The notes beneath the pieces were generated by a model. The model had not been told where the DNA came from. It did no database searches and was given only the letters and a program-made list of their open reading frames with translations. Made by a program: the position numbers and the translations under genes. From positions 1 to 64,000 of the forward strand of contig DATKDW010000025.1 of NCBI GenBank assembly GCA_035512495.1: a stretch of 64,000 nt of DNA, given 5' to 3'. Below, one piece after another: positions 8,293 through 16,087 of the stretch (the first letter of the stretch is position 1; each line of letters opens with the position of its first letter). Origin of the DNA: Acidimicrobiales bacterium. Its GTDB lineage: Bacteria > Actinomycetota > Acidimicrobiia > Acidimicrobiales > CADCSY01.

Positions 8293-8787
8293 GAACGGGC
8301 CTACGAGGGTGCCTCCATCGGAGCCGTCACCGTCTCTCACCCACCAGTTCGGAACGGAGAGCGACGTGGAGATCTCGCCTTCGAGGAACTCGACGCCCTC
8401 TCTCGTCGCCACCGGCAGCCCGGGTGCGTTCGCCAGCCTCAGGTCGGTGGTGACGAGCTCTGCGCCGAGATGTTGTGCGACGACCACGTACAGGGCGTCC
8501 GCGATCGTCAGGTTGTGCCTCAGCCGCCAGGCCTCAGGCATGAGCGGCTTGACCGCGAACCTGTGCGCAGGGACGGCGAGCAGCCGGTCGAGCGCCGCCT
8601 GAACACGTCTCGGCGCGAGTCGACCGCTGAGCTCTTCGCGGCGAAGCACCGCCGTGGCTTCGGCGTAGTAGTGCTCCGGCACCCATGTTGTGGCGCCTGT
8701 CGGTAACCGGCGGCGGAGCTGACGGCCCACTGGCGTGCGGAGCGCGAGCTCGACGCCAGCCGAAGCATCGAGGACGATGTCGGTCAA
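8269..8787 (-). CDS. PIN-domain ribonuclease toxin (VapC-like)
   Basis: 172 aa from a TTG start that overlaps the antitoxin stop as TTGA. The PIN acidic residues are visible: L-D-A-S-A-G near the start, a Glu in H-Y-Y-A-E-A, Asp in T-I-A-D-A-L-Y, and T-T-D-L-R-L-A. VapC toxins cut specific RNAs and are held inactive by a partner encoded upstream. The C-terminus runs about 35 residues past the usual PIN end and is rich in Gly, Asp and Pro. That tail overlaps the Nudix remnant and may be acquired read-through. Confidence 0.75.
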   Translation of the reverse strand: MTDIVLDASAGVELALRTPVGRQLRRRLPTGATTWVPEHYYAEATAVLRREELSGRLAPRRVQAALDRLLAVPAHRFAVKPLMPEAWRLRHNLTIADALYVVVAQHLGAELVTTDLRLANAPGLPVATREGVEFLEGEISTSLSVPNWWVRDGDGSDGGTLVGPFSPAGCCP

Positions 8788-8960
8788 CGCTCGCCGTGTT
8801 CGCGGATGTCCCTGAGGATCTCCGCGGCGTTGGCGTCGACGTCGGTGGGCTCGTCCCCGTCGAGGAGCGCGAGCCAATCGTCGAACGTCCCTACCGGCTC
8901 GTGCTCGTCGATGACGACGAGCACCGGGTCGTCAGACAGATCCTCGAGGCGGCGCGCCAT
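8784..8960 (-). CDS. Putative antitoxin of the PIN toxin
   Basis: 58 aa, acidic (V-V-I-D-E-H-E-P-V-G-T, L-L-D-G-D-E-P-T-D-V-D), with a C-terminal helix ending E-H-G-E-R. It is directly upstream of the PIN gene and overlaps it by 4 nt. ATG at 8960 is chosen because TAGGAT lies 6 nt upstream, suggesting a leaderless message; an in-frame ATG two codons earlier exists. Antitoxin role is inferred from position and size. No DNA-binding fold was recognised. Confidence 0.6.
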   Translation of the reverse strand: MARRLEDLSDDPVLVVIDEHEPVGTFDDWLALLDGDEPTDVDANAAEILRDIREHGER

Positions 8961-9099
8961 AGGCAAATCCTACGACGCCCATCACGCGGATCGCCCGTCA
9001 TTGCCCACTCGGCACCGTCCCCGACCACCGCTCCCACGGAACACAGACGGAACGAGCGGCCTCAAGACCCGCGAAACCCCTGGTCAGCGTCCTTCCGGC

Positions 9100-10524
9100 T
9101 CAGATGTCGTAGTAGAGGGTGAACTCGTAGGGGTGAGGGCGGAGTCGCAGGGCGTCGACCTCGTTGATCCGCTTGTACTGGACCCAGGTGTCGATGATGT
9201 CGTCGGTGAAGACGCCGCCGGCCTTCAGGAAGTCGTTGTCGGCCTCGAGGGCGTCGAGCGCCTCCTCGAGCGAGCCGGGGACCTGCGGGACCTCGGCGAG
9301 CTCCTCGGGCGGCAGGTCGTAGAGGTCCTTGTCGACCGGGTCGGGCGGCTCGATGCGGTTCTGGATCCCGTCGATGCCGGCCATGAGCATGGCCGAGAAC
9401 GCCAGGTACGGGTTGGCAGTGGAGTCGGGGCAGCGGAACTCGACACGCTTGGCCTTGGGGCTCTTCTGGCCGAGGGGGATCCGGCACGACGCCGAGCGGT
9501 TGCGCTGGCTGTAGACGAGGTTGACCGGCGCCTCGTAGCCCGGCACCAGCCGCTTGAAGCTGTTGGTGGTCGGGTTGGTGAAGGCGATCAGGGCGTGGGC
9601 GTGCGACAGCAGGCCCCCGATGTACCAGCGGGCGATGTCGGAGAGCCCGGCGTAGCCGGTCTCGGCGAAGAAGAGCGGCTCGCCGCCCTTCCAGAGCGAC
9701 TGGTGGGTGTGCATGCCCGAACCGTTGTCCTGGAAGATCGGCTTGGGCATGAAGGTGAGTGACTTGCCGGCCGCCCACGCCACGTTCTTGCACACGTACT
9801 TGAAGGTCATGAGCTTGTCGCCCATGTTGAGCAGGGTGTCGAAGCGGATGCCGATCTCGCCCTGGCCGCCGCTGGCCACCTCGTGGTGGTGCAGCTCGGT
9901 GGGGATGCCCACCTGGTGGAGGGTGGCTGCCATCTCCGAGCGCAGGTCCTGGTAGTGGTCCATCGGCGGCGCCGGGAAGTAGCCCTGCTTGGTGCGGGGC
10001 TTGTAGGAGAGGTTCGGGCCCTCGTCCTTGCCGGTGTTCCACTGGCCCTCGATGGAGTCGACCATGTAGAACGCCGAGTTGCCCTTGGTCTCGAAGCGCA
10101 CGTCGTCGAAGACGAAGAACTCGGGCTCGGGGCCGAAGTAGGCGGTGTCGGCGACGCCGGTGGAGTACAGGTACGACTCCGCCTTGGATGCCACGTAGCG
10201 CGGGTCGCGCGTGTAGCTCTCGCCCGTGACCGGGTCGGCAACGAAGCAGTGCAGGATCAGCGTCTTGCGGGCCCGGAACGGGTCGAGGTAGGCGGTGTTC
10301 GGGTCCGCCACCAGGACCATGTCGGACTCCTGGATCTCCTGGAAGCCCCGCACGGACGAGCCGTCGAAGCCGTGCCCGTCCTCGAACTGGGTCTCACTCA
10401 GCTGGGAGGCGGGGATCGAGACGTGCTGCATGACACCGGGAAGGTCGCAGAACCGGAGGTCGACGAACTCGACCTCCTCGTCGCGCACCAGGGCCAGGAC
10501 CTCGTCCGGCGTACGTTGCTCCAC
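9100..10524 (-). CDS. glnA: Glutamine synthetase type I (adenylylation-type)
   Basis: 474 aa dodecameric glutamine synthetase, making glutamine from glutamate, ammonia and [12 protein letters not shown] near the start, P-E-P-E-F-F, the H-H-H-E-V metal loop, N-G-S-G-M-H-T-H-Q and N-R-S-A-S-C-R-I-P are conserved. D-L-Y-D-L-P-P-E-E carries the Tyr adenylylated by GlnE in GSI-beta enzymes. GTG at 10524 is supported by GGAGGAG at normal spacing. It lies downstream of, and parallel to, the type II gene, 99 nt away. Confidence 0.95.
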   Translation of the reverse strand: MEQRTPDEVLALVRDEEVEFVDLRFCDLPGVMQHVSIPASQLSETQFEDGHGFDGSSVRGFQEIQESDMVLVADPNTAYLDPFRARKTLILHCFVADPVTGESYTRDPRYVASKAESYLYSTGVADTAYFGPEPEFFVFDDVRFETKGNSAFYMVDSIEGQWNTGKDEGPNLSYKPRTKQGYFPAPPMDHYQDLRSEMAATLHQVGIPTELHHHEVASGGQGEIGIRFDTLLNMGDKLMTFKYVCKNVAWAAGKSLTFMPKPIFQDNGSGMHTHQSLWKGGEPLFFAETGYAGLSDIARWYIGGLLSHAHALIAFTNPTTNSFKRLVPGYEAPVNLVYSQRNRSASCRIPLGQKSPKAKRVEFRCPDSTANPYLAFSAMLMAGIDGIQNRIEPPDPVDKDLYDLPPEELAEVPQVPGSLEEALDALEADNDFLKAGGVFTDDIIDTWVQYKRINEVDALRLRPHPYEFTLYYDI

Positions 10525-10623
10525 AGCGCTCTCCTCCGGGGGATGTTCGGGGCGCGCACACCTTAGGGGCCTCCGGCGCCCGACCCGAGGGGCAGGCACC
10601 GAGAGGACCCGTGTGGGGCATCG

Positions 10624-11622
10624 CTACGCCAGAGCGCTGCAGCAGGTGTCGGTGATGAGGCGGGTCACCACGTAGGGGTCGACGTTGGCGTTGGGGCGAC
10701 GGTCCTCGATGTAGCCCTTGCCGTCCTTCTCGACCTGCCACGGGATGCGCACCGATGCGCCCCGATCGGACACGCCGTAGCTGAACTCGGTCCAGGGGGC
10801 GGTCTCGTGGAGGCCGGTCAGGCGCTTGTCGACGCCCTCGCCGTACTGCTCGATGTGCTCGCGCGCCTTCTTCCCGAGCGCCTCGGCGGCGGTGATGATC
10901 GGCTCGTACGACTCCCGCATGGCCTTGGTGGAGAAGTTGGTGTGGGCACCGGCGCCGTTCCAGTCGCCGGGGATCGGCTTGGGGTCGAGGGTGGCGGCGA
11001 TGTCGTGGTCCTCGCCGAGGCGGTAGAGCAGCCAGCGGGCGACCCACATCTGGTCGGCGACCTCAAGGGGGCCGACGGGGCCGATCTGGAACTCCCACTG
11101 GCCCATCATCACCTCGGCGTTGGTGCCCGAGAGGGCGAGCCCGGCGGCCAGGCAGGCGTCGGTGTGCTCCTCGACCAGCTCTCGACCCCAGATCTCGTCG
11201 GAGCCGACGCCGCAGTAGTACGGGCCCTGGGGGCCGGGGTAGCCGTTGCTCGGCCAGCCGAGCGGGCGCCCGTCCTTCAGGAGGGTGTACTCCTGCTCGA
11301 TGCCGAAGAGCGGCTCCTGGTCGGCGTAGCGCTCGGCCACCTCCACCAGGGCGGCCCGCGTGTTGGTCGCGTGGGGGGTCATGTCGGTGAGGAGCACCTC
11401 GCACATCACCAGAACGTTGTCGCCGCCACGGATGGGGTCGGGGCAGGTGAAGACGGGCCGGAGGACGCAGTCGGAGGCCTTGCCCGGCGCCTGGTTGGTG
11501 CTCGAGCCGTCGAAGCCCCAGATCGGCAGGTCGGTCACGTCGTCGACGATCTTGGTCTTGGACCGGAGCTTGGCCGTGGGCTCGGTGCCGTCGATCCAGA
11601 TGTACTCAGCCTTGTGGGGCAC
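10624..11622 (-). CDS. glnII: Glutamine synthetase type II
   Basis: 332 aa, the short eukaryote-like form. Typical words are W-G-F-D-G-S-S-T-N-Q-A, the conserved region around P-S-N-G-Y-P-G-P-Q-G-P-Y-Y-C, N-A-E-V-M-M-G-Q-W-E-F-Q, N-G-A-G-A-H-T-N-F-S-T and R-G-A-S-V-R-I-P. It starts at GTG 11622 with AAAGGAA upstream. In Streptomyces glnII is activated by GlnR at nitrogen limitation; a phased half-site array lies about 55-90 nt upstream here. It diverges from the second type I gene. Confidence 0.95.
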   Translation of the reverse strand: MPHKAEYIWIDGTEPTAKLRSKTKIVDDVTDLPIWGFDGSSTNQAPGKASDCVLRPVFTCPDPIRGGDNVLVMCEVLLTDMTPHATNTRAALVEVAERYADQEPLFGIEQEYTLLKDGRPLGWPSNGYPGPQGPYYCGVGSDEIWGRELVEEHTDACLAAGLALSGTNAEVMMGQWEFQIGPVGPLEVADQMWVARWLLYRLGEDHDIAATLDPKPIPGDWNGAGAHTNFSTKAMRESYEPIITAAEALGKKAREHIEQYGEGVDKRLTGLHETAPWTEFSYGVSDRGASVRIPWQVEKDGKGYIEDRRPNANVDPYVVTRLITDTCCSALA

Positions 11623-11675
11623 GGGGTTCCTTTGCGAGAGGCGTCGAGGGACGGCTGAGAGCCTTCTAGGCCTGG

Positions 11676-11714
11676 GTTTCTCGGCCGTTGCACGTTTGTG
11701 AACGGCTCGTGAAC
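11676..11714 (-). promoter_or_regulatory. Four phased GlnR-like half-sites between glnII and a GSI gene
   Basis: On the minus strand four hexamers start exactly 11 bp apart: GTTCAC (11714), GTTCAC (11703), TGCAAC (11692) and AGAAAC (11681). The last two contain GCAAC-N6-GAAAC, close to the published GlnR box gTnAC-N6-GAAAC. The array sits between divergent glutamine synthetase genes, and a GlnR-like gene lies 1.4 kb away, so it probably controls both directions. Recognised by eye from consensus and periodicity. Confidence 0.65.
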
Positions 11715-11790
11715 AGCGCCTGGCGACAGGGGCGCCAGGGCGGCGCGGCGCGATGATGGGGCCCCTGTCCCGATGCAGCCCGGAGGACCC

Positions 11791-13116
11791 GTGGAACGCC
11801 AGCAGGACTACGTCATGCGGACCGTCGAGGAGCGAGGGGTGCGCTACGTCCAGCTCTGGTTCACCGACGTGCTCGGCACGCCCAAAGCGTTCTCCATCAC
11901 CCCGGCCGAGCTCGAGAACGCCCTGGACGAGGGCATGACCTTCGACGGCTCCGCCATCGACGGCTTCAGCCGGGTGCAGGAGAGCGACGTCCTCGCCAAG
12001 CCCGACCCCAAGACGTTCCAGATCCTGCCCTACGGGACCGACGAGGACCCGGTGGCGCGGGTGGTGTGCGACATCATCAACCTCGACGGCTCACCGTTCC
12101 AGGGCGACCCCCGCAACGTGTTGCGCCGCACCCTCGAGAAGGCGCGCGAGCAGGGGTTCTCCTTCTACGCCGCCCCGGAGATCGAGTACTTCTACTTCGC
12201 GGCCGACGACGACCCCGAGCCGCTCGACCGGGGCTCGTACTTCGAGCTCACCGCCTCGGACATCACCAGCCGCCTCCGCAAGGAGACGGTGCTGACCATC
12301 GAGGAGATGGGCATCCCGGTCGAGTACGCCCAGCACGAGGACAGCCCCAGCCAGCACGAGATCGACCTCCGCCACACCGACGGCCTCACGATGGCCGACA
12401 CGGTGATGAGCGTGCGCCTGGTCGTCAAGGAGCTGGCCCAGAAGGCCGGTGTGTACGCCACGTTCATGCCCAAGCCCATCGCCGGGATGCAGGGGTCCGG
12501 GATGCACACGCACTTCTCGCTCTTCGAGGGCGACTCCAACGCCTTCCACGACCCCGGCGACGAGCACGGCCTCTCCAAGGTGGCAAAGGGGTTCATCGCC
12601 GGGCTGTTGCACCACGCCCCGGAGATCACCGCGGTCACCAACCAGTGGGTGAACTCCTACAAGCGCCTGGTGGTCGGCTTCGAGGCGCCGGTCTACGTCT
12701 CGTGGGCTCGCAACAACCGCTCGGTGATCGTCAACGTGCCCCACTCCAAGCGCGGCAAGGCGGAGTCGACCCGCATCGAGTTCCGGTCGCCCGACCCCGC
12801 CTGCAACCCCTACCTCGCCTTCTCCCTGGTGCTCGCCGCCGGGCTCAAGGGCATCGAGGAGCGCTACGAGCTGCCGCCCGAGGCCGGGACCAACCTCTAC
12901 GCCCTCACCCCCGAGGAGCTCCTCGCCGAGGGCATCGAACCGCTGCCCGGCAACCTCCACGAGGCCATCGAGGCCATGGAGCGCTCGGAGCTCGTCGCCG
13001 AGACCCTCGGCGAGCACGTCTTCGAGTTCTTCATCCGCAACAAGCGGGCGGAGTGGCTCGACTACAAGACCCAGGTCAGCCAGTTCGAGATCGACCGCTA
13101 CCTGCCTCGCCTCTGA
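11791..13116 (+). CDS. Glutamine synthetase type I, second paralogue
   Basis: 441 aa from the GTG at 11791, which has GGAGG five nt upstream; the frame extends to an ATG at 11773. F-D-G-S-A-I-D-G-F, P-E-I-E-Y-F, G-S-G-M-H-T-H-F-S, N-N-R-S-V-I-V-N-V-P and S-R-S-like R-S-P-D-P-A-C-N-P-Y are present. It is shorter than the first enzyme and resembles GSI-alpha or actinobacterial GlnA2/A4-type proteins. It keeps N-L-Y-A-L-T-P-E-E, where the adenylylation Tyr would be. It may be true glutamine synthetase or a gamma-glutamyl-amine ligase. The GlnR-like gene follows 12 nt after its stop. Confidence 0.9.
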   Translation: MERQQDYVMRTVEERGVRYVQLWFTDVLGTPKAFSITPAELENALDEGMTFDGSAIDGFSRVQESDVLAKPDPKTFQILPYGTDEDPVARVVCDIINLDGSPFQGDPRNVLRRTLEKAREQGFSFYAAPEIEYFYFAADDDPEPLDRGSYFELTASDITSRLRKETVLTIEEMGIPVEYAQHEDSPSQHEIDLRHTDGLTMADTVMSVRLVVKELAQKAGVYATFMPKPIAGMQGSGMHTHFSLFEGDSNAFHDPGDEHGLSKVAKGFIAGLLHHAPEITAVTNQWVNSYKRLVVGFEAPVYVSWARNNRSVIVNVPHSKRGKAESTRIEFRSPDPACNPYLAFSLVLAAGLKGIEERYELPPEAGTNLYALTPEELLAEGIEPLPGNLHEAIEAMERSELVAETLGEHVFEFFIRNKRAEWLDYKTQVSQFEIDRYLPRL

Positions 13117-13128
13117 TCGGGAGACTCG

Positions 13129-13809
13129 ATGGAACCGATCCTGCTCTTCCCCGACCCGGCGCCCCCCGAGGTGGCTCAGGCCCTCGACCTCGGTGGCCAC
13201 CCGTGGAAGGCCGTCGCCGACGCCGGCGCGGCCGTCGAGCTCGAGCCGGAGAGCGGGTGGGCCGGGGCGCTGGTCTGTGCCGACGTCGACCCCGAGGGCG
13301 CCTTCGCCCTGTGCCGCAACCTGCGCAAGCGCGATGAGCCGTTCGAGCCGCTGCTGCTGCTCGTGACCGGCGCCCAGCTCGGCGAGCTCGAGCTGCGCGA
13401 CGACCTCTTCGACGACTTCTGCCTCGCCCCCGTACGCCAGGCCGAGCTCGAGGCTCGCCTCAAGCACCTCTTCTGGCGCGCCGGCCGCCAGACCCGTCCC
13501 GACCTCATCGAATACGGCGCCCTCGCCCTCAACCTCGAGACCTACCAGGCCGCCATCTCCGGCCGGCCCCTCGACCTGACCTACATGGAGTACGAGCTGC
13601 TCAAGTTCCTCGCCCAGCACCCGGGCCGGGTGTTCACCCGCGAGACCCTGCTCAGCCGGGTGTGGGGCTACGACTACTACGGCGGCGCCCGCACCGTGGA
13701 CGTCCACGTGCGGCGACTGCGCGCCAAGCTCGGCGAGGAGGAGGCCCACCTGATCTCCACCGTCCGCTCGGTCGGCTACCGCTTCGGTGAAGCCCGCTGG
13801 GGGATGTAA
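13129..13809 (+). CDS. glnR: GlnR-like orphan OmpR-family nitrogen regulator
   Basis: 226 aa. The C-terminal winged helix (about residues 135-222) contains L-T-Y-M-E-Y-E-L-L-K-F-L, R-V-F-T-R-E-T-L-L, V-W-G-Y-D-Y and T-V-D-V-H-V-R-R-L-R-A-K-L, very close to actinobacterial GlnR. The N-terminal receiver is atypical, with no clear phospho-acceptor pocket, as in GlnR. GGGAG precedes the ATG. Position 12 nt after a glutamine synthetase gene and near the half-site array supports control of nitrogen assimilation. No histidine kinase is nearby. Confidence 0.8.
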   Translation: MEPILLFPDPAPPEVAQALDLGGHPWKAVADAGAAVELEPESGWAGALVCADVDPEGAFALCRNLRKRDEPFEPLLLLVTGAQLGELELRDDLFDDFCLAPVRQAELEARLKHLFWRAGRQTRPDLIEYGALALNLETYQAAISGRPLDLTYMEYELLKFLAQHPGRVFTRETLLSRVWGYDYYGGARTVDVHVRRLRAKLGEEEAHLISTVRSVGYRFGEARWGM

Positions 13810-13955
13810 CGGGGCCCGTCGTCGACGGAACCCTCCCACCCTCCGCAAGCTCCGGGCGGGGCCCTTCCGTCGACGCCACCCGTTCCATGGCCGTTCTGCG
13901 GTCTCGGCCTTCGCCCGAGGCGCTTTCTCGGGGCCCGTTGGCCTTCGGCCGAGGC
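13810..13955 (+). repeat. 3'-end structured repeat, copy A
   Basis: Begins at the base after the glnR stop with CGGGGCCCGTC. A 10-bp inverted repeat (GTCGACGGAA at 13821-13830, TTCCGTCGAC at 13865-13874) encloses a loop with CTCCGCAAGCTCCGGGCGG. Two small hairpins follow with CTCGGCCTTCGCCCGAG (13902-13918) and GGCCTTCGGCC. The head matches copy C, and the loop matches copy B. It may be a terminator or REP-like element between convergent genes. Confidence 0.6.
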
Positions 13956-13957
13956 TC

Positions 13958-14116
13958 CTACTTGTTTAGGTCGATGAGCTCGCTTCCCTTGTGGCGGCGC
14001 TCGGCGTCGTCGACGAGGAAGAACCCGAGGAGGGCGGCCCCCGCGGCACCGCTCATGACGACGGCCATGGGGATGGCGACGATCAGGACGACGGCGATGA
14101 TGATCCCGGCGAGCAC
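13958..14116 (-). CDS. Small membrane protein (52 aa)
   Basis: GTG start at 14116, stop TAG at 13958-13960. One or two hydrophobic segments (V-L-A-G-I-I-I-A-V-V-L-I-V and G-A-A-L-L-G-F-F-L-V) are followed by a charged tail D-D-A-E-R-R-H-K-G-S-E-L-I-D-L. The clear membrane-then-soluble pattern and fit into the gap argue for a real gene. It lies 4 nt downstream of the ridA stop on the same strand and is probably cotranscribed. Function unknown. Confidence 0.6.
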   Translation of the reverse strand: MLAGIIIAVVLIVAIPMAVVMSGAAGAALLGFFLVDDAERRHKGSELIDLNK

Positions 14117-14120
14117 GGGA

Positions 14121-14492
14121 TCAGTCTGCCCCAGACGTAGACCCGTCGCCCACCCAGGCCCAGGCCTCGATCTCGACGAGAGCGCCGACGGGCAGCTCGG
14201 CCACTCCGATGGCCGAGCGGGCCGGCCGGTGGTCGCCGAAGGCCTCGGTGTAGGTCTCGTTCATGAGCGAGTAGTCGTTCATGTGGCGCAGGAAGACCGT
14301 GGTCTTGACCACGTCGGCGAGCGACGCCCCCTCTGAGACGAGCAGGCCCTCGAGGTTGGCGATCGCCTGGCGCAGCTGGCCGGCGGTGCCACCGCCGGTG
14401 AGCTTGCCGTCGGCCAGGCCGACCTGGCCGGACACGATGAGCCAGTCACCGGCACGGACGATGGGGGTGTAGGGACCGACGGGCGGGGCCAT
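14121..14492 (-). CDS. ridA: RidA (YjgF/YER057c) family enamine/imine deaminase
   Basis: 123 aa. W-L-I-V-S-G-Q-V-G, A-I-A-N-L-E-G-L-L and the active-site region R-S-A-I-G-V-A-E-L-P-V-G-A-L-V-E-I-E-A, with the key Arg, identify the family. It hydrolyses reactive 2-aminoacrylate-type enamines released by PLP enzymes. ATG 14492 is preferred because TAGGTT stands 6 nt upstream. The TAG stop of the preceding gene overlaps that -10, so it also has its own promoter. Confidence 0.88.
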   Translation of the reverse strand: MAPPVGPYTPIVRAGDWLIVSGQVGLADGKLTGGGTAGQLRQAIANLEGLLVSEGASLADVVKTTVFLRHMNDYSLMNETYTEAFGDHRPARSAIGVAELPVGALVEIEAWAWVGDGSTSGAD

Positions 14493-14501
14493 GGCCACAA
14501 C

Positions 14502-16064
14502 CTACGCGCCCCGGACGCCGCCGGTCCCGACGTGGGGCCACGCACCGGGACAGCCCTGGCGGACCCACTCGGCGCCCGCCACCGCGGCGAAGACGGCGTC
14601 GGACCCGTTCACCGGGGGCCCGTCGCCGGCGACGACCTCGACGTGGATGGGCGGTGTCTCGGACGCCCGCAGCACGCCGAACGATCGGATCGTCAGGTCG
14701 TGGACCACCCCGTCGACGTCGACGGCGATGCCCTCCGACCGGGCCCACCCGAGCGCCATGTGGGCGGCGCCGACGCAGTAGGAGCGCAGCACCACCTCGT
14801 CGAGCACGGCGCCGGCGTCCACCTGCACGTGGACGTCGCCGTCGTCGGCCACCCGCGCCGTCGCCCGGGCCCCGCTCGGGGCGACGACGGTCACGTCGCG
14901 CTCCCCCGCCAGCCCGGCACGCAGGACCGCCACCTCGGCCCACCCCACTGCCCGCAGGGCCGTGGAGGTTGGCGGGCCGGCGACGTCGACCTCCTCGACC
15001 GTCCAGCCCGGGGCCGCCTCGGCCAGGGCGGCGGCGACACCAGGGGTGCGCACGACCCGCACCGCGCCCGATCCGTCCGCCCGGACGCCCAGCGCCATCG
15101 GTGGTCGCTTGTCCCCGAGGCGGACGGTGTCCTCGCGCGACAGCACGACCCGCACCGCCCGCCCGTGCTCCGCGGCGAGGCGGGCGGCGGCCTCCGGCGC
15201 CACCGACGCCGCCTTCCCCCCGAAGGCGCCACCGTTGGCCAGCGGGCTCGCCGGCGCCCCGCCCGGCTCGCACCACGATGCATCGACCTCGAGGTAGGCC
15301 GGCTCCACCCAGGTGGTCCGAAGCGTGGCAGCCCAGTCGCCCGCAGGCACCTCCAGCGGATGGACGAGGTCGATGGGGGAACGGCGCCCCTGCACCTTGC
15401 CCGCCGCCAGGCGCGCCTCGGCGAGCGACTCGCCGACGGCCCAACCGCCCCCGACGCCGGGCACAGCCACCAGGCACCCGTCAGGCGCGGTGTCGTCGGC
15501 GAAGCCGCCACCGCCCAGCGCCACCTCGGGCCCGACGTCCTGGGGGGCGCCACCCTCGATCCCCGCCCGGACGGCAGCAGCCACGAGATCGCGGCCCCCG
15601 GTTCCCGCGACCCCGGCAGCGCGGGCGTCCCAGGCCTCCAGGATCGTCCGCCACCCGGTGCACCGGCACAGGTGGGCGGCGAGTGCCCGCTCCACCGCGG
15701 GGGCGTCGGCGCCGGCACCGGTTCGGGCGGCCAGCGCCGCCAGGCGGACGATGATCCCGGGGGTGCAGAACCCGCACTGGCTGGCGCCGGTGGCCACGAA
15801 GGCCTCGGCCCACGAGCGCCGCTCGACCTCGGGCAACCCGTCGAGGGTGGTGATGCGACGACCGGCCACGCGCCGAACCGGCGTCACGCACGCCACCCTC
15901 GGCGACCCGTCGACCAGCACGGTGCAGCAGCCGCACTGCCCCTGCGGGCTGCACCCGTCCTTCACCGAGCGCTCGCCGAGGCGATCCCGAAGGACGTCGA
16001 GCAACGAGGCACCGTCGTCGGCGACCTCCACGGCCCGGCCGTTCACCTCGATGCCGATGGCCAC
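14502..16064 (-). CDS. Shortened xanthine-dehydrogenase-like [2Fe-2S]/molybdo-subunit fusion
   Basis: 520 aa. Residues 1-150 are a two-cluster [2Fe-2S] domain (Cys 38, 44, 47, 59; then Cys 97, 100, 133, 135 in C-G-F-C and C-R-C). Residues ~170-520 resemble pieces of the large molybdopterin subunit: G-G-A-F-G-G-K, G-R-A-V-R-V-V-L-S-R-E-D, and a C-terminal P-P-I-H-V-E-V-V. Normal large subunits have ~750 residues, so about half is missing, including most cofactor-binding parts. No FAD subunit is present. TATCGT 6 nt before the GTG implies a leaderless start. Redox role uncertain. Confidence 0.7.
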   Translation of the reverse strand: MAIGIEVNGRAVEVADDGASLLDVLRDRLGERSVKDGCSPQGQCGCCTVLVDGSPRVACVTPVRRVAGRRITTLDGLPEVERRSWAEAFVATGASQCGFCTPGIIVRLAALAARTGAGADAPAVERALAAHLCRCTGWRTILEAWDARAAGVAGTGGRDLVAAAVRAGIEGGAPQDVGPEVALGGGGFADDTAPDGCLVAVPGVGGGWAVGESLAEARLAAGKVQGRRSPIDLVHPLEVPAGDWAATLRTTWVEPAYLEVDASWCEPGGAPASPLANGGAFGGKAASVAPEAAARLAAEHGRAVRVVLSREDTVRLGDKRPPMALGVRADGSGAVRVVRTPGVAAALAEAAPGWTVEEVDVAGPPTSTALRAVGWAEVAVLRAGLAGERDVTVVAPSGARATARVADDGDVHVQVDAGAVLDEVVLRSYCVGAAHMALGWARSEGIAVDVDGVVHDLTIRSFGVLRASETPPIHVEVVAGDGPPVNGSDAVFAAVAGAEWVRQGCPGAWPHVGTGGVRGA

Positions 16065-16087
16065 GGGCCCACGATAGGTTTGTCGCC

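Noticed and set aside
12091-13848. A 585-codon minus-strand frame opposite GSI and glnR
   Set aside because: Both genes on the plus strand have full family motifs; the reverse frame has none.
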